A stretch of DNA of 64,000 nt from Haloglomus irregulare (GTDB lineage: Archaea; Halobacteriota; Halobacteria; Halobacteriales; Haloarculaceae): NCBI RefSeq assembly GCF_007421925.1, contig NZ_QMDX01000004.1, forward strand, positions 220,689-284,688, in the 5' to 3' direction. How positions within the stretch are numbered: the first letter of the stretch is position 1; the number at the start of each line of letters is the position of its first letter. Positions 36,177-45,468 of the stretch are shown in pieces. Under the pieces are notes generated by a model. That model saw only the letters and a list, made by a program, of their open reading frames with translations. It had not been told where the DNA came from and made no database searches. The position numbers and the translations under genes were made by a program.

Positions 36177-37307
36177 CTACTCCTCCCGCAACAGTCCGTC
36201 CTCGCCGTGACGGTCGAGCAGCGCCCGGAGCTCCTCGCGTCCCGCCTCGACGCGGGGGGTCGGCTCGGCGTACGCGTCCGCGAACAGGTCCATCGGGTCC
36301 GTCTCGGCGGCCTCGGCCTCGTCGATGGCGTCGGCCACCGTCCCGCTGACCTCCGCCTCGATGGCGTCGTCGCGCTCGTCGTCCAGCCGCCCGGTGGACC
36401 GGAGGTAGGCCGCCATCCGGTCGATGGGGTCCTTCTCGCGCCACTGCTCGACCTCGGCTTCGTCGCGGTAGGCGTCCGGGTCGTCGGCGGTCGTGTGTGC
36501 GCCGTAGCGGTAGCAGACCGTCTCGACCAGCGTCGGCCGCGGCCGCCACTCCTCACGACCCGGGCCGCGGGCGGTCGTCGCCGCCGCCTCCGTGACGGCG
36601 TACACCGCGAGCGGGTCCATCCCGTCGACGCGGACGCCGTCGATGCCGTAGGCGCCCGCCTTCCCGGCGTAGGTCTCGCTGGCGGTCTGCTCGCTCGCCG
36701 GCGTCGAGATGGCCCAGCCGTTGTTGTGGCAGATGAACAGCGCGGGCACGTCGTACACGCCCGCGAAGTTGAGTCCCTCGTGGAAGTCCCCCTCCGAGGT
36801 GGCGCCGTCGCCGAAGTGGCAGGCGACCACCTCGTCGCTCCCGGCGAGGCGTGCGGCCCAGGCGTACCCCGTCGCGTGGGGGATGTGACCGGCGATGGAG
36901 ATATTGAGCGGGAGGACGTTCACGTCCGCCAGCGCGGCGTTGCCGGACTCGTGGCCCATCCAGTAGCGGACGTAGCCCGGCGTGAACCCGCGCGAGGCGA
37001 CCGCCCCGTGCTCGCGGTACTGGTAGGAGACGGTGTCCGAGTCCCGGAGCGCGTGTGTCGAGCCGACCTGCGTGGCCTCCTGACCCGCCGCCGGCGCGAA
37101 AGTCCCGACCCGGCCCTGGCGCTGGAGGCTGACCATCCGCTCGTCGAAATGCCGGACGAGCCGCATGTCGCGGTAGAGCCCCAGCAGCTCGTCGTCCCCG
37201 ATGGCCGGCAGGAGCTCGGGTGCCACCACCTCGCCCTCCTGGTCCAGCACCTGCACGGTGTCCGTCGGGTCCCGGTCCAGCAGGGCGTCGACGCGGTCGT
37301 GGTCCAC
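36177..37307 (-). CDS. Thiamine-diphosphate-dependent dehydrogenase E1 component, alpha subunit
   Basis: A 376-residue protein matching the alpha subunit of pyruvate or branched-chain 2-oxoacid dehydrogenase. The diphosphate-binding motif is GDGATSEGDFHEGLNFAGVY ending in ICHNNGWAIS; APAAGQEATQVGSTHAL, SQYREH-like YQYREHGAVASRG and VCYRYGAHTTADDPDAYR are also diagnostic. The most likely start is GTG 37307 (MDHDRVDALL); no ATG lies in frame near the family N-terminus. E1-beta, E2 and E3 genes are not adjacent, unlike the usual haloarchaeal operon. This may be a lone paralogue using a beta subunit encoded elsewhere. TTATGA on the minus strand near 37395-37405 could be a promoter element. Confidence 0.88.
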   Translation of the reverse strand: MDHDRVDALLDRDPTDTVQVLDQEGEVVAPELLPAIGDDELLGLYRDMRLVRHFDERMVSLQRQGRVGTFAPAAGQEATQVGSTHALRDSDTVSYQYREHGAVASRGFTPGYVRYWMGHESGNAALADVNVLPLNISIAGHIPHATGYAWAARLAGSDEVVACHFGDGATSEGDFHEGLNFAGVYDVPALFICHNNGWAISTPASEQTASETYAGKAGAYGIDGVRVDGMDPLAVYAVTEAAATTARGPGREEWRPRPTLVETVCYRYGAHTTADDPDAYRDEAEVEQWREKDPIDRMAAYLRSTGRLDDERDDAIEAEVSGTVADAIDEAEAAETDPMDLFADAYAEPTPRVEAGREELRALLDRHGEDGLLREE

Positions 37308-37622
37308 TGTCAGACACCCCTCGTGGGCCGACTCGTCCGCTCGGGCTGGCGCTCCTGTGGAACCTGTGGAGTCATTGATGGGGCCACACCCGGCGCCATC
37401 ATAACTCTGTGCCGTCCGGCAGGGCGGCGCTCCGGCCGACACCCGGTAGCCGACCGAATCCGGACTCCGGGTCCGTGACACCGGCAGAATCGACTCATAG
37501 CGGACGCTGATGGCTAACGATTGGTATGATGAAGTTATTGGGGGTGTTTCCCGATTGTGACCCGACCTCGACCGATCGCGCCGGATGCCTAGACTCAAGT
37601 CCACCCTCGATAATATCCCGGT
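37308..37622. other. Intergenic region between the E1-alpha gene and queD
   Basis: This 315-base gap holds the divergent promoters of the E1-alpha gene (minus) and the queDEC operon (plus). The AT-richest part is 37503-37552, and CGATAATATCC lies directly before ATG 37623. No riboswitch, RNA gene or ORF was recognised. Confidence 0.5.
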
Positions 37623-38075
37623 ATGACCGAGGGAACCGTGGCGGCGGCCGGCACGCTCGCCGACGCGGGCGAGCGGACGCTCCACGTCGGCGCCGACAGA
37701 CCCATCCGCATCAGCACGGGCCACCGCATCCTGCACCACGACGGCAGGTGCTCGCGCCCGCACGGCCACAACTACGAGGTGAGCGTCGCGGTGACCGGCG
37801 CGCTCACCGAGGCGGGCTGGGTGGTCGACAAGGGCGACGTGACGGCCGTCATCGACGACTGGGACCACCGGTTCCTGCTCGAGCGCGGGGACCCGCTGGT
37901 GGAGGCCTTCGAGGCAAGCGGCGACGGTGATGCCGTCGTCGTGCTGGACCACCCGCCGACGGCGGAGGTGATGGCGGTCGTCCTCGAGCGGCGGATGCGC
38001 GAGCGGTTCCCCGACACCGTCTCGGACGTGGCGGTGACGGTGGCCGAGACGCGTGAGCTCCGGGCCGGGCACTGA
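37623..38075 (+). CDS. queD: 6-carboxytetrahydropterin synthase (QueD)
   Basis: A 150-residue member of the 6-pyruvoyl-tetrahydropterin synthase family. The zinc His are in STGHRIL and SRPHGHNYEV, and the conserved Cys lies five residues before the HGH (DGRCSRPHGH), the Cys-x3-HGH pattern of QueD. DKGDVTAVIDDWDHRFLLE carries the later active-site Asp/His. It makes 6-carboxytetrahydropterin from dihydroneopterin triphosphate. queE and queC follow at once, so the pathway leads to preQ0 for archaeosine in tRNA. Confidence 0.93.
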   Translation: MTEGTVAAAGTLADAGERTLHVGADRPIRISTGHRILHHDGRCSRPHGHNYEVSVAVTGALTEAGWVVDKGDVTAVIDDWDHRFLLERGDPLVEAFEASGDGDAVVVLDHPPTAEVMAVVLERRMRERFPDTVSDVAVTVAETRELRAGH

Positions 38076-38077
38076 CG

Positions 38078-38875
38078 ATGCCGGTCAACGCCGACGCCGC
38101 CGGGGAGGCCGACACGAGCGTCCCCACCGAGGTGGACGCGAGCGAGGCGCTCCCGATCAACGAGCTGTTCCACTCGCTGCAGGGCGAGGGGAAACTGGCC
38201 GGCGTCCCGAGCACCTTCGTCCGGACCGCCGGCTGCAACCTGCGCTGCTGGTTCTGTGACTCCTACCACACCTCCTGGGAGCCGACGGGGGCGTGGCGGG
38301 GGGTGGACGACATCGTCGACGCCGTCGCGGAGCGCCCCGGCGACCACGTCGTCCTGACCGGCGGCGAGCCGACCGTCCACGAGGCCAGTGCCGACCTGCT
38401 GGACCGGCTCTCGGCGCGGGGCTACCACACTACCGTCGAGACCAACGGCACCGTCTTCCGCGACGCTGCCATCGACCTGGCGTCGCTCTCCCCGAAACTG
38501 GCCTCCTCGACGCCCACGCCCGACCGGCCGCCGGTCGGCGGCGATGCCGACCTCGACGGCTGGACGGAGCGCCACGAGGAGCGCCGCCTCGACTACGACG
38601 TGCTGGCCCGCTACGTCGAGACCTACCCCGTCCAGCTGAAGTTCGTCGTCACCGGGCCCGACGACATGCCGGAGATCGAGCGCGTGGTCGACCGACTACG
38701 CGAGACGACGAGCACACCCGTCCGCGACGCCGACGTGCTGTTGATGCCCGAGGGGACCACCCGCGAGCGACTGGAGTCGACCCGCCGGGTCGTCGCCGAC
38801 CTCGCGCTGGAGCACGGCTACCGCTACACCCCACGGGTCCACGTCGACGTCTGGAACGACGCCCCCGGTACCTGA
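38078..38875 (+). CDS. queE: 7-carboxy-7-deazaguanine synthase (QueE)
   Basis: A 265-residue radical SAM enzyme. The cluster motif is CNLRCWFC (CxxxCxxC), preceded by ELFHSLQGEGKLAGVPSTFV, which is typical of QueE. HVVLTGGEPTVH and YHTTVETNGTVF are the SAM-binding strands. It converts 6-carboxytetrahydropterin to 7-carboxy-7-deazaguanine. It starts 2 bases after queD and ends 2 bases before queC, consistent with one transcript. Confidence 0.95.
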   Translation: MPVNADAAGEADTSVPTEVDASEALPINELFHSLQGEGKLAGVPSTFVRTAGCNLRCWFCDSYHTSWEPTGAWRGVDDIVDAVAERPGDHVVLTGGEPTVHEASADLLDRLSARGYHTTVETNGTVFRDAAIDLASLSPKLASSTPTPDRPPVGGDADLDGWTERHEERRLDYDVLARYVETYPVQLKFVVTGPDDMPEIERVVDRLRETTSTPVRDADVLLMPEGTTRERLESTRRVVADLALEHGYRYTPRVHVDVWNDAPGT

Positions 38876-38877
38876 CA

Positions 38878-39666
38878 ATGAGCGACTCAGAGAACACCCC
38901 GACCGACGAGCGCGGCACCGAGAGCACCGACAGCCCGTCCGGCGTCGACCGGGCGACGGACACCCCGTTCGACGAGCACGACCCGGACGACCGCGCGGTC
39001 GTGCTCGTCTCCGGCGGGATGGACAGCGCGACGGCGGTGTACGAGGCCATCGACCGTGGCTACGCGCCGTACTTCCTGCACGCCTCCTACGGCCAGCGGA
39101 CCGCCGACCGGGAGCGCGAGTGCGCGCGGCGGCTGGCCGACGTCGTCGACGCCGAGTTCCTCCACGTCGAGACCGAACACCTCGCGCGCATCGGCGCGTC
39201 CTCCCTGACCGACGAGTCGATGGCCGTTGCGGACGCCGACCTCGAGAGCGACGGGGTCCCCGACTCGTACGTCCCGTTCCGGAACGCCAACCTCCTCTCG
39301 ATGGCCGTCTCCTACGCCGAGGCCAACGACTGCACGGCCGTCTTCATCGGCGCGCACGCCGAGGACTTCTCGGGCTACCCGGACTGCCGCCCCGAGTTCT
39401 TCGATGCCTTCGAGGCCGTGGTCGAAGCCGGGACCAAACCCGAGACGACCATCACCGTCGAGGCGCCGTTCGTCGAGTGGTCGAAGACGGAGATCGCCGA
39501 ACGCGGGCTCGAACTCGACGCCCCGTACGAGCACACCTGGTCCTGCTACCGCTCGGAGGAGCCGGCCTGCGGGACCTGCGACGCCTGCGCGTTCCGGCTC
39601 CAGGCGTTCCAGCGCCTCGACGAGCGGGACCCGATCGACTACGCCGAGCGACCGGATTACACCTGA
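38878..39666 (+). CDS. queC: 7-cyano-7-deazaguanine (preQ0) synthase (QueC)
   Basis: A 262-residue ATP-dependent enzyme. The PP-loop is VLVSGGMDSATAVYEA, FLHASYGQRTADRERE and SYVPFRNANLLSMAVSYAE follow, and the zinc site is formed by Cys in WSCYRSEEPACGTCDACAFR. It turns 7-carboxy-7-deazaguanine and ammonia into preQ0, the base that archaeal tRNA-guanine transglycosylase inserts to form archaeosine. The first 35 residues are an acidic extension. The operon ends here. Confidence 0.95.
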   Translation: MSDSENTPTDERGTESTDSPSGVDRATDTPFDEHDPDDRAVVLVSGGMDSATAVYEAIDRGYAPYFLHASYGQRTADRERECARRLADVVDAEFLHVETEHLARIGASSLTDESMAVADADLESDGVPDSYVPFRNANLLSMAVSYAEANDCTAVFIGAHAEDFSGYPDCRPEFFDAFEAVVEAGTKPETTITVEAPFVEWSKTEIAERGLELDAPYEHTWSCYRSEEPACGTCDACAFRLQAFQRLDERDPIDYAERPDYT

Positions 39667-39768
39667 ACTCTCGGCGGGAACGGGGGTGTTCGGGGCCGCT
39701 CTCGGCAACCTTTTTGTCCGTGTCGGGCGGCGTGCATCGCATGGCAGCCGACGGGTCCCGGCGGCGAG

Positions 39769-40290
39769 GTGACCGGCGTGGGTGACACCTTCGCCTCCAT
39801 CATGCAGAAGTTCGAGGACAGCCCCAGCCAGCAGGCCGTGGTCCGGCTGCTGCTGGAGCGCGGGTTCTCCGTCAACGACGACGGCCGCGTGGTTTCCGGC
39901 GGCATCGAGATCCCCAACACGGGTATCGCCCGCGAGATCGGCGTCGACCGGCGGGTCGTCGACGCCACGACCGACGCCATCCTCGCGGACCCCGACCTCG
40001 AACCCATCTTCCGCAACATCAGCGCCATCCCGTCGCTGATGGACCTCGCCCCCGTGCTCGACATGACGGTGCTGACCGTCCGCCCGGACGACGCGGAGGC
40101 TTCGGGCATCGTCGCGGGCGTCACGGGCGTCCTCGCCGACCACGACATCTCCATCCGACAGACCATCTCGGAGGACCCGGAGTTCACCGACGAGCCGCTG
40201 CTCTACGTCATCACCGAGCAGGACCTCCCCGGTGCGGTCATCAACCAGATCCGGGACCTGTCGTTCGTCCGTCGCATCGAGCTGGAGTGA
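39769..40290 (+). CDS. ACT-domain regulator-like protein
   Basis: A 173-residue protein conserved in haloarchaea. Residues 15-75 look like a helix-turn-helix (SQQAVVRLLLERGFSVNDDG, then TGIAREIGVDRRVVDATTDA) and residues 90-170 form an ACT-like ligand domain (MTVLTVRPDDAEASGIVAGV, LADHDISIRQTISEDPEF). Such proteins are thought to sense amino acids. The start is GTG 39769 or GTG 39778; neither changes the domains. It lies 102 bases after queC and may be transcribed separately. The target is unknown. Confidence 0.82.
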   Translation: MTGVGDTFASIMQKFEDSPSQQAVVRLLLERGFSVNDDGRVVSGGIEIPNTGIAREIGVDRRVVDATTDAILADPDLEPIFRNISAIPSLMDLAPVLDMTVLTVRPDDAEASGIVAGVTGVLADHDISIRQTISEDPEFTDEPLLYVITEQDLPGAVINQIRDLSFVRRIELE

Positions 40291-40354
40291 CGTTCCTCAA
40301 ACGCCTCTTTGTGCCTCTGAGAGGCTTATGCCGGCCGTGCCCCGAGCAGTGGGT

Positions 40355-41656
40355 ATGCGACGACGCAGCCTCCTGACCGGCCTCGGTGCCGGGCTCGCGA
40401 CCGCGCTCGCCGGCTGTTCCGCCGACGACCCGCCGGGGACGGCCGGCTCGCCCGGCGACGCGCCGACCGGGACGACGCCGACGGACTCGACGCCGACCGG
40501 TCCCGTTCGCTGGACCACCCCCGTCGACGGCGCCGTGGCCGACCCGCTGTCCACGGGCGCGACCCTGGCGTACGTCGACGGAACCGGCCCCGCATACGAC
40601 CGCTGGCTGTTCGTCCCGACCGAGGCGGGGACGCTCCACGCGCTCGACCCGGCGACGGGCGACCATCGCTGGCGGGCCGACCTCGGCAAGCCGGTCCGGG
40701 ACGTAGCCGTCGCCGCGGACGCCGGGGTCGTGCTGGCACACGCCGGGAAGGTCACCCTCGGCGACGACCACCTCGTCAGGGTGTTCGATGCCGGTGGCGC
40801 CACGCAGTGGACGTTCCCGGACAGCGCCGGGGTGAACCCGTGGGGACCGCTCGAGCTGCTCGGCGCCGACGGCGAGCGGGTCCTCGTGGCCAGCCGGGAC
40901 GACCAGCCCGCGAGCGACGGCGAGACGATCTGGTCACTGGATACCGCCGACGGCGCCGCCGCCTGGACCGGCGAGGTCGGCGACCCACAGAGTGCCGCCA
41001 TCACCGACGAGGCGGTGTTCGTCGCCAGCCGTGGTGCGGTCGACGCCTTTACTCGACCGGCCGGGGAGCGGCTCTGGCGGTACGCGCCGGACGGGATGGA
41101 GTACCGGTTCAACACGCTCCGCGGGAGCGGGCGGACCGCCTACTTTTCGACGGGAACCGGTCCCGGGAGCGGGTCCTTCCAGGCGGTCGGCCCCGATGGG
41201 AGCCACGCCTGGCAACTCGACCGGTACACCACCTCCGTGACGCTCGCGAACAGCCTCTATCTCGGCGGCGGGCCCGTCACTGCGGTCGACCCAGCGACCG
41301 GCGAGGTGCGCTGGGAGACGGCGGGCGAGTCGTTCCTCGCTGGCGGCCCCGTCCACGATGGGAGGCTGTACGCCGGCGGCGACGGCGTGGCCGCGTACGA
41401 CACCGCAAGCGACGACCGCCTGTGGCAGTGGTCCGCCGACGCCGATATCGTCACCGCCCAGGCCGCGACGGACACCGCAGTGTACGCCGGCACCGGTGGC
41501 GGTGACGACGCGCCGCCGGTCGTCTACGCCCGGAAGGCGGCCGACGGGGCGGGACGCTGGACCTTCGAGGCCGACGCCGGGCTCTCGGACCTCGCGCTCG
41601 GCGAGCACGTCTACGTCGGCGACGCGGCCGGAACGGTGTACGCGCTGGAACGGTAG
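40355..41656 (+). CDS. PQQ-repeat beta-propeller lipoprotein
   Basis: A 433-residue exported protein. The signal MRRRSLLTGLGAGL ending in LAGC is a twin-arginine lipobox, so the mature protein is probably lipid-anchored outside the membrane. After a Thr/Pro/Gly linker, several PQQ-like propeller blades follow with the A-x-D-x-x-T-G-x-x-x-W pattern: LDPATGDHRWRADLG, LDTADGAAAWTGEVG, VDPATGEVRWETAG. Such haloarchaeal propellers usually serve protein-protein contacts and do not necessarily bind PQQ. I chose ATG 40355 rather than ATG 40328 because it starts next to the Arg pair. Confidence 0.88.
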   Translation: MRRRSLLTGLGAGLATALAGCSADDPPGTAGSPGDAPTGTTPTDSTPTGPVRWTTPVDGAVADPLSTGATLAYVDGTGPAYDRWLFVPTEAGTLHALDPATGDHRWRADLGKPVRDVAVAADAGVVLAHAGKVTLGDDHLVRVFDAGGATQWTFPDSAGVNPWGPLELLGADGERVLVASRDDQPASDGETIWSLDTADGAAAWTGEVGDPQSAAITDEAVFVASRGAVDAFTRPAGERLWRYAPDGMEYRFNTLRGSGRTAYFSTGTGPGSGSFQAVGPDGSHAWQLDRYTTSVTLANSLYLGGGPVTAVDPATGEVRWETAGESFLAGGPVHDGRLYAGGDGVAAYDTASDDRLWQWSADADIVTAQAATDTAVYAGTGGGDDAPPVVYARKAADGAGRWTFEADAGLSDLALGEHVYVGDAAGTVYALER

Positions 41657-41709
41657 TCGCATCGCCGACGGTCGGTTGCCTTTTCTCCCGGCCGGGCGCA
41701 GGAACGACC

Positions 41710-42354
41710 GTGACCGACACCGACGGTGACCCGGATGCGGCGGGGGAGCCGCCGGACGACCCGGACGCCTACCGGACGGTCTCGGGGCGTGGCCGTGCCG
41801 AGTACACGGTCAACGGCTCCGAGTTCATCGGCCACGTCACGCCCGCGAGCACCGTCGATGCGGCCGAGGCGTTCGTCGATGAGATCCGCGCGGCGTTCCC
41901 GGACGCCACCCACAACGTTCCCTCGTACCGGGTCAACGCGGACCCCTTCCGGGAGTACAGCAGCGACGACGGGGAGCCCTCGGGGTCGGCGGGCAAGCCG
42001 ATCCTGAACGTCCTGCAGGGACGTGACATCGAGGACGCCGTCGTCGTCGTCACCCGCTACTACGGCGGCACCGACCTCGGCGTCGGGGGACTCGTGCGGG
42101 CGTACTCACGGGCCGCGAAGGAGGCCGTCGACGACGCGGGTGTCGAATGGACCGTCCCGCACGAGCAACTGGTCGCGACGGTCGACTACGACGACAGCGG
42201 GACCGTTCGCGGGCTACTGGAGTCCGCGGACGTCGAGTTCGAGGCCTCGTACGAGGTGGTGGTCCGGTTCGACGCCCGCGTACCGGCACGGGAGGCCGAC
42301 GACCTCCGGGACCGGCTCCGGTCCGCGACGAGCGGTCGCGTGGAGCTGGGGTGA
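41710..42354 (+). CDS. IMPACT/YigZ family protein
   Basis: A 214-residue protein with the UPF0029 (IMPACT) N-terminal domain. The diagnostic segment is VVVVTRYYGGTDLGVGGLVR followed by AYSRAAKEAV, after SEFIGHVTPA and SYRVNADPFREYSSDDGEPS. The C-terminal ferredoxin-like part (DYDDSGTVRGLLESADVEFE) matches YigZ. Eukaryotic IMPACT regulates translation through GCN1/GCN2; the prokaryotic function is unclear. The start is GTG 41710. Confidence 0.9.
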   Translation: MTDTDGDPDAAGEPPDDPDAYRTVSGRGRAEYTVNGSEFIGHVTPASTVDAAEAFVDEIRAAFPDATHNVPSYRVNADPFREYSSDDGEPSGSAGKPILNVLQGRDIEDAVVVVTRYYGGTDLGVGGLVRAYSRAAKEAVDDAGVEWTVPHEQLVATVDYDDSGTVRGLLESADVEFEASYEVVVRFDARVPAREADDLRDRLRSATSGRVELG

Positions 42355-42423
42355 GTGGGTCCGGTTCCGTGACGAACCTACCGGCGAGCGCTCGCGACAA
42401 CTCGGAAACGAGGCGGACCCCCG

Positions 42424-43098
42424 CTACTTCGTCCCGAACGCGCGGTCCCCGGCGTCGCCGAGGCCGGGGACGATGTAGCCGTCCTCGTCGAGCCGCTCGT
42501 CCACCGCGACGGTGAGCAGGTCCGCGGACGGGACGGCTTCGCGGACGTGGAGCAGGCCGTCGGGTGCCGAGACCGCTGACAGCGCGAGCAGTCGCTCGGG
42601 CGTCGCCTCGGCGAGCACTTCGTCCAGCACGGCCGCCATCGTCGACCCCGTCGCGAGCATGGGATCGGCCACGATGACGGTGTCCCCCTCGGAGATGTCG
42701 GGGAGCTTCACGTAGTCGACGGAGATGGGGAAGTTGCCGTCCTCGTCCATGCCGGCGGACTCGTCGCGCCCGGCGCTGACGACGCCCTGACGGGCCTGCG
42801 GGAACGCCTTCAGCAGCCCCTCGACGAACGGCGTCGCCGCGCGCAGGACGTTCACGATGACGACGTCGTCCAGCCCCTTGACGCGCTCGCCGGTCGTGTC
42901 GGCCAGGGGGGTCGTGATGGAGACGTACTCGGTCTCCATCATGCCGTCGATGATCTCGTAGCCGCAGATGCGGCCGAGTTTGACCAGCCCGTTCCGGAAG
43001 CCGACCTGTTCGGTCCCGTCCGACCGGAGGTCGCTGAGCGTGTGCTTTGCAAGCGCGTGGGTGACGATGTACGCGTCGTCACGGTCCTCGATGGGCAT
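42424..43098 (-). CDS. upp: Uracil phosphoribosyltransferase
   Basis: A 224-residue enzyme of normal length. The PRPP loop is [17 protein letters not shown], the flexible loop with [17 protein letters not shown] and [17 protein letters not shown] are typical of UPRT, and the uracil-binding end is [20 protein letters not shown] followed by RAFGTK. It converts uracil and PRPP to UMP. The gene stands alone, convergent with the IMPACT gene. Confidence 0.96.
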   Translation of the reverse strand: MPIEDRDDAYIVTHALAKHTLSDLRSDGTEQVGFRNGLVKLGRICGYEIIDGMMETEYVSITTPLADTTGERVKGLDDVVIVNVLRAATPFVEGLLKAFPQARQGVVSAGRDESAGMDEDGNFPISVDYVKLPDISEGDTVIVADPMLATGSTMAAVLDEVLAEATPERLLALSAVSAPDGLLHVREAVPSADLLTVAVDERLDEDGYIVPGLGDAGDRAFGTK

Positions 43099-43202
43099 GT
43101 CCTGGAACGGACGCGCCGAGGGCTTAACCTACGGGGTCACGGGCCGGGGACCGTGACCGAACCCGCGCGCGAGGCCCGGCCGCGTGGTGTGTACTGATAA
43201 AA

Positions 43203-43210
43203 CGTATTAA
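43203..43210 (+). promoter_or_regulatory. TATA box of the DUF5828-like gene
   Basis: CGTATTAA is centred about 27 bases before ATG 43234. This favours ATG 43234 over GTG 43219 as the true start. Confidence 0.6.
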
Positions 43211-43233
43211 CCTGCATCGTGAACGGGACACCG

Positions 43234-43935
43234 ATGGACGAGAGCGTCTCCGGGTTCAGAGAACGCGGTTCCTGGAGCGATATCGTGGAGCACGGCGAGC
43301 GGGTCACCCGCGCGCTGCGGACCCTCGCCGAGGGTGAGGAGGACGTCGACCGCGAGGCCCTGTCCGAGTGGGACGAGTGGCGGCCCAAACACGACGAGCG
43401 GCTGGACGAGGACGTCAACCAGAAGACGGCCGAGCAGGCAAGCGTCGGCGAGGGGGCCGGCGAGAAGGCCGGGAAGCAGCCCGACGAGGACATCCAGCAG
43501 GCCGGCGAGGAGCTGGCCGAGTCCTACGAGCAGCTGGACTCGCCGGAGGAGGCCGTCGAGAAGGCGGCCGACTCCGTCGGCTACATCGCCCGCGCGGCCG
43601 ACTCGGCGGGCCGGAAGGCCATCCGCCGCGTCGAGGGAGCGGTCTACAGGAACGTGATGACCCGCATCGCGCCGTACTACTTCGACAACGGCCTCGTGAG
43701 CGCGAACGTCTCCCGGGCCGGCCGGGGGGACGACCCGGACTACGAGTTCGAGGTCAACGTCAACGACGACGACCTGAAGATCCGGGTCTCGAACCGGCTG
43801 GCCGACCTCGAGAGCGACGTGGAGCGGTGGCACGTCGACACGCCGAAGGAGACGGGGTCGGCCGCGGCCGCCGAGGGCGTCGAACCCCCCACCGAGGCGG
43901 AGACGAAGGGGCGTTCGCAGCCGAACACGAACTGA
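43234..43935 (+). CDS. Haloarchaeal DUF5828-like protein
   Basis: A 233-residue acidic protein known to me only as a conserved haloarchaeal family. It starts MDESVSGFRERGSWSDIVEH, has a coiled, Glu/Gln-rich middle (DEDVNQKTAEQASVGEGAGE), then YIARAADSAGRKAIRRVEGAV and a beta-rich segment (DYEFEVNVNDDDLKIRVSNR). No catalytic motif is visible. It is followed 46 bases later by a small membrane protein. The family name is from memory and less sure than the gene itself. Confidence 0.7.
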   Translation: MDESVSGFRERGSWSDIVEHGERVTRALRTLAEGEEDVDREALSEWDEWRPKHDERLDEDVNQKTAEQASVGEGAGEKAGKQPDEDIQQAGEELAESYEQLDSPEEAVEKAADSVGYIARAADSAGRKAIRRVEGAVYRNVMTRIAPYYFDNGLVSANVSRAGRGDDPDYEFEVNVNDDDLKIRVSNRLADLESDVERWHVDTPKETGSAAAAEGVEPPTEAETKGRSQPNTN

Positions 43936-43981
43936 GTCCGGTCCCCCAAGGTTCTCGGGACGACGCGCCGTGCTGTCCGGT

Positions 43982-44194
43982 ATGGAGTCCTCCCTCCGTC
44001 GCCGGCTGGACATCGCCCTGCTCCTGCTGTGCCTGGTCGCCGCCAGCAGCATGCTCATCGCCGTCGAACTGGCCGGCGTTCCGGTGCTCGTCATGGCAGC
44101 CATCGGCGTGGTCGGGTTCGTCTTCGTGCCCCTGTTCGTGCTGTCGACGCCTGACTGGGCGGAGGGGAGCGCGGGCGACGAGCTGTCGAACTGA
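43982..44194 (+). CDS. Small two-helix membrane protein
   Basis: A 70-residue protein from ATG 43982 with two hydrophobic helices (IALLLLCLVAASSMLIAVEL and VLVMAAIGVVGFVFVPLFVL) and a short acidic tail. It may be co-transcribed with the DUF5828-like gene. No family with a known function was recognised. Confidence 0.6.
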   Translation: MESSLRRRLDIALLLLCLVAASSMLIAVELAGVPVLVMAAIGVVGFVFVPLFVLSTPDWAEGSAGDELSN

Positions 44195-44195
44195 G

Positions 44196-44366
44196 TCAGA
44201 CCGGGGGCGTCATCACTCCGCCGTAGACGGCCGCCGTCAGCGCGGCCCCACCGAGAACGCCGAGCAGCGTGAGCCGCGCCGCGTACTGGCGGTCCGTGCG
44301 ACGGGCGACGTCGGAGTCGACCGGTCCGCGCCCGGAGGCCGTACCCCTCCGGAGCGCGAGCGTCAC
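44196..44366 (-). CDS. Putative small membrane protein
   Basis: The minus-strand frame ending at 44196 finishes with DRQYAARLTLLGVLGGAALT and AAVYGGVMTPPV, a positively charged stretch followed by one membrane helix. GTG 44366 is a possible start giving 56 residues. It is convergent with the two-helix protein, their stops being one base apart. The start and even the coding status are uncertain. Confidence 0.35.
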   Translation of the reverse strand: MTLALRRGTASGRGPVDSDVARRTDRQYAARLTLLGVLGGAALTAAVYGGVMTPPV

Positions 44367-44644
44367 GGGGAACGACTGGCGGGCCCGGGGGCACCGCTCG
44401 ACGTCGAGCGCGAACGGGACGAACGGCCCGCCCGGGGAGTCGACGGCCGCGACGCGGCGGCACTGGCGGCGGGTCACGGGCCCGATGGTGCAGGTCCCGG
44501 GCCGGCAGATGGGGGGGGGTGGACGCGGGTGGACGGAGGGGGGCGAGCCACGTGACCATCCGAATGACACCGTCGCACCGCGTCCGGGGTGAGCGGTCGG
44601 TCGGGACCGCAACGCCTTCCGCTCGCGGGGCCGCGGGGGTGGAT

Positions 44645-45463
44645 ATGGTACTCCCCTCGGGGTTCGCCCTGCCGCCGCTGCCGTACCTGCTGGCGCTCGG
44701 GCTGGCGGTCGGGGTCGCGGGTGCGGCGCTCTACCAGGCCCGGCCGACGGTCACGGCGCGGGCGATGATGGCGTTCACCCCCTGGATCGTCGGCGGCGCG
44801 ACGCTGTACGCCCTCTACCAGGTCGACGCCGTCCCCGCGACCGTCCGGCCGCTGGTCGGCGCCCCGGCCGTCTACCTCGCCACGTTCGCCGTCGCCGGGG
44901 TGGTGTGGGCCGCCTCCGCACTGTTCCCGGCCGACGAGTGGGACCTGCCCTCGGCGCCCGGCCTGCTGCTCCTCGCCGGCACGCTCACCGCCGGCGGCAT
45001 CGTCGGGTCCGCGCTCCGCATCGGCACCGAACGCGGCGGCCTCCTGCTGGGGCCGCCGGCCGCCGCACTGGTCGGCTCGCTCGTCGTCGCGACGGCCGTC
45101 TGGCTGGTCGCGAACCTCAACAGCGAGCGCGCGGCGGCGGCCTCCAGCGTCGGGTGGCTGGTGCTCGTGGGCCACACGCTCGACGGCATCTCCACCGGCC
45201 TCGGCACGACGCTCGGCTTCGGCGAGCAGACGCCGCTCTCGCGGGTCCTCATCCGGGCCGGCGGCGCCGTCGTCGAACTCCCGTTCCTCGGGGCCGCCTG
45301 GCTGTTCGTGCTGGTGAAGATCGCCCTCGCGACGGCCATCGTCGTCTACATCGGCGAGTACGCCGCCGAGGACCCCGAGCAGGGCTATCTCCTGCTCGGC
45401 GGCGTCGCGGCCGTCGGCCTGGGACCGGGGGTGCACAACCTGGTGCTGTTCGCCATCGCGTGA
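44645..45463 (+). CDS. DUF63 family membrane protein
   Basis: A 272-residue protein with about eight helices starting MVLPSGFALPPLPYLLALGL. The conserved core includes MMAFTPWIVGGATLYALYQ, GWLVLVGHTLDGISTGLGTT (with the conserved His/Asp) and IRAGGAVVELPFLGAAWLFV. DUF63 is an archaeal membrane family of unknown role; the His-Asp pair in the membrane hints at catalysis or transport. Its stop is 5 bases before the next gene, an EamA transporter, so the two are likely one operon. Confidence 0.82.
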   Translation: MVLPSGFALPPLPYLLALGLAVGVAGAALYQARPTVTARAMMAFTPWIVGGATLYALYQVDAVPATVRPLVGAPAVYLATFAVAGVVWAASALFPADEWDLPSAPGLLLLAGTLTAGGIVGSALRIGTERGGLLLGPPAAALVGSLVVATAVWLVANLNSERAAAASSVGWLVLVGHTLDGISTGLGTTLGFGEQTPLSRVLIRAGGAVVELPFLGAAWLFVLVKIALATAIVVYIGEYAAEDPEQGYLLLGGVAAVGLGPGVHNLVLFAIA

Positions 45464-45468
45464 CCGCC

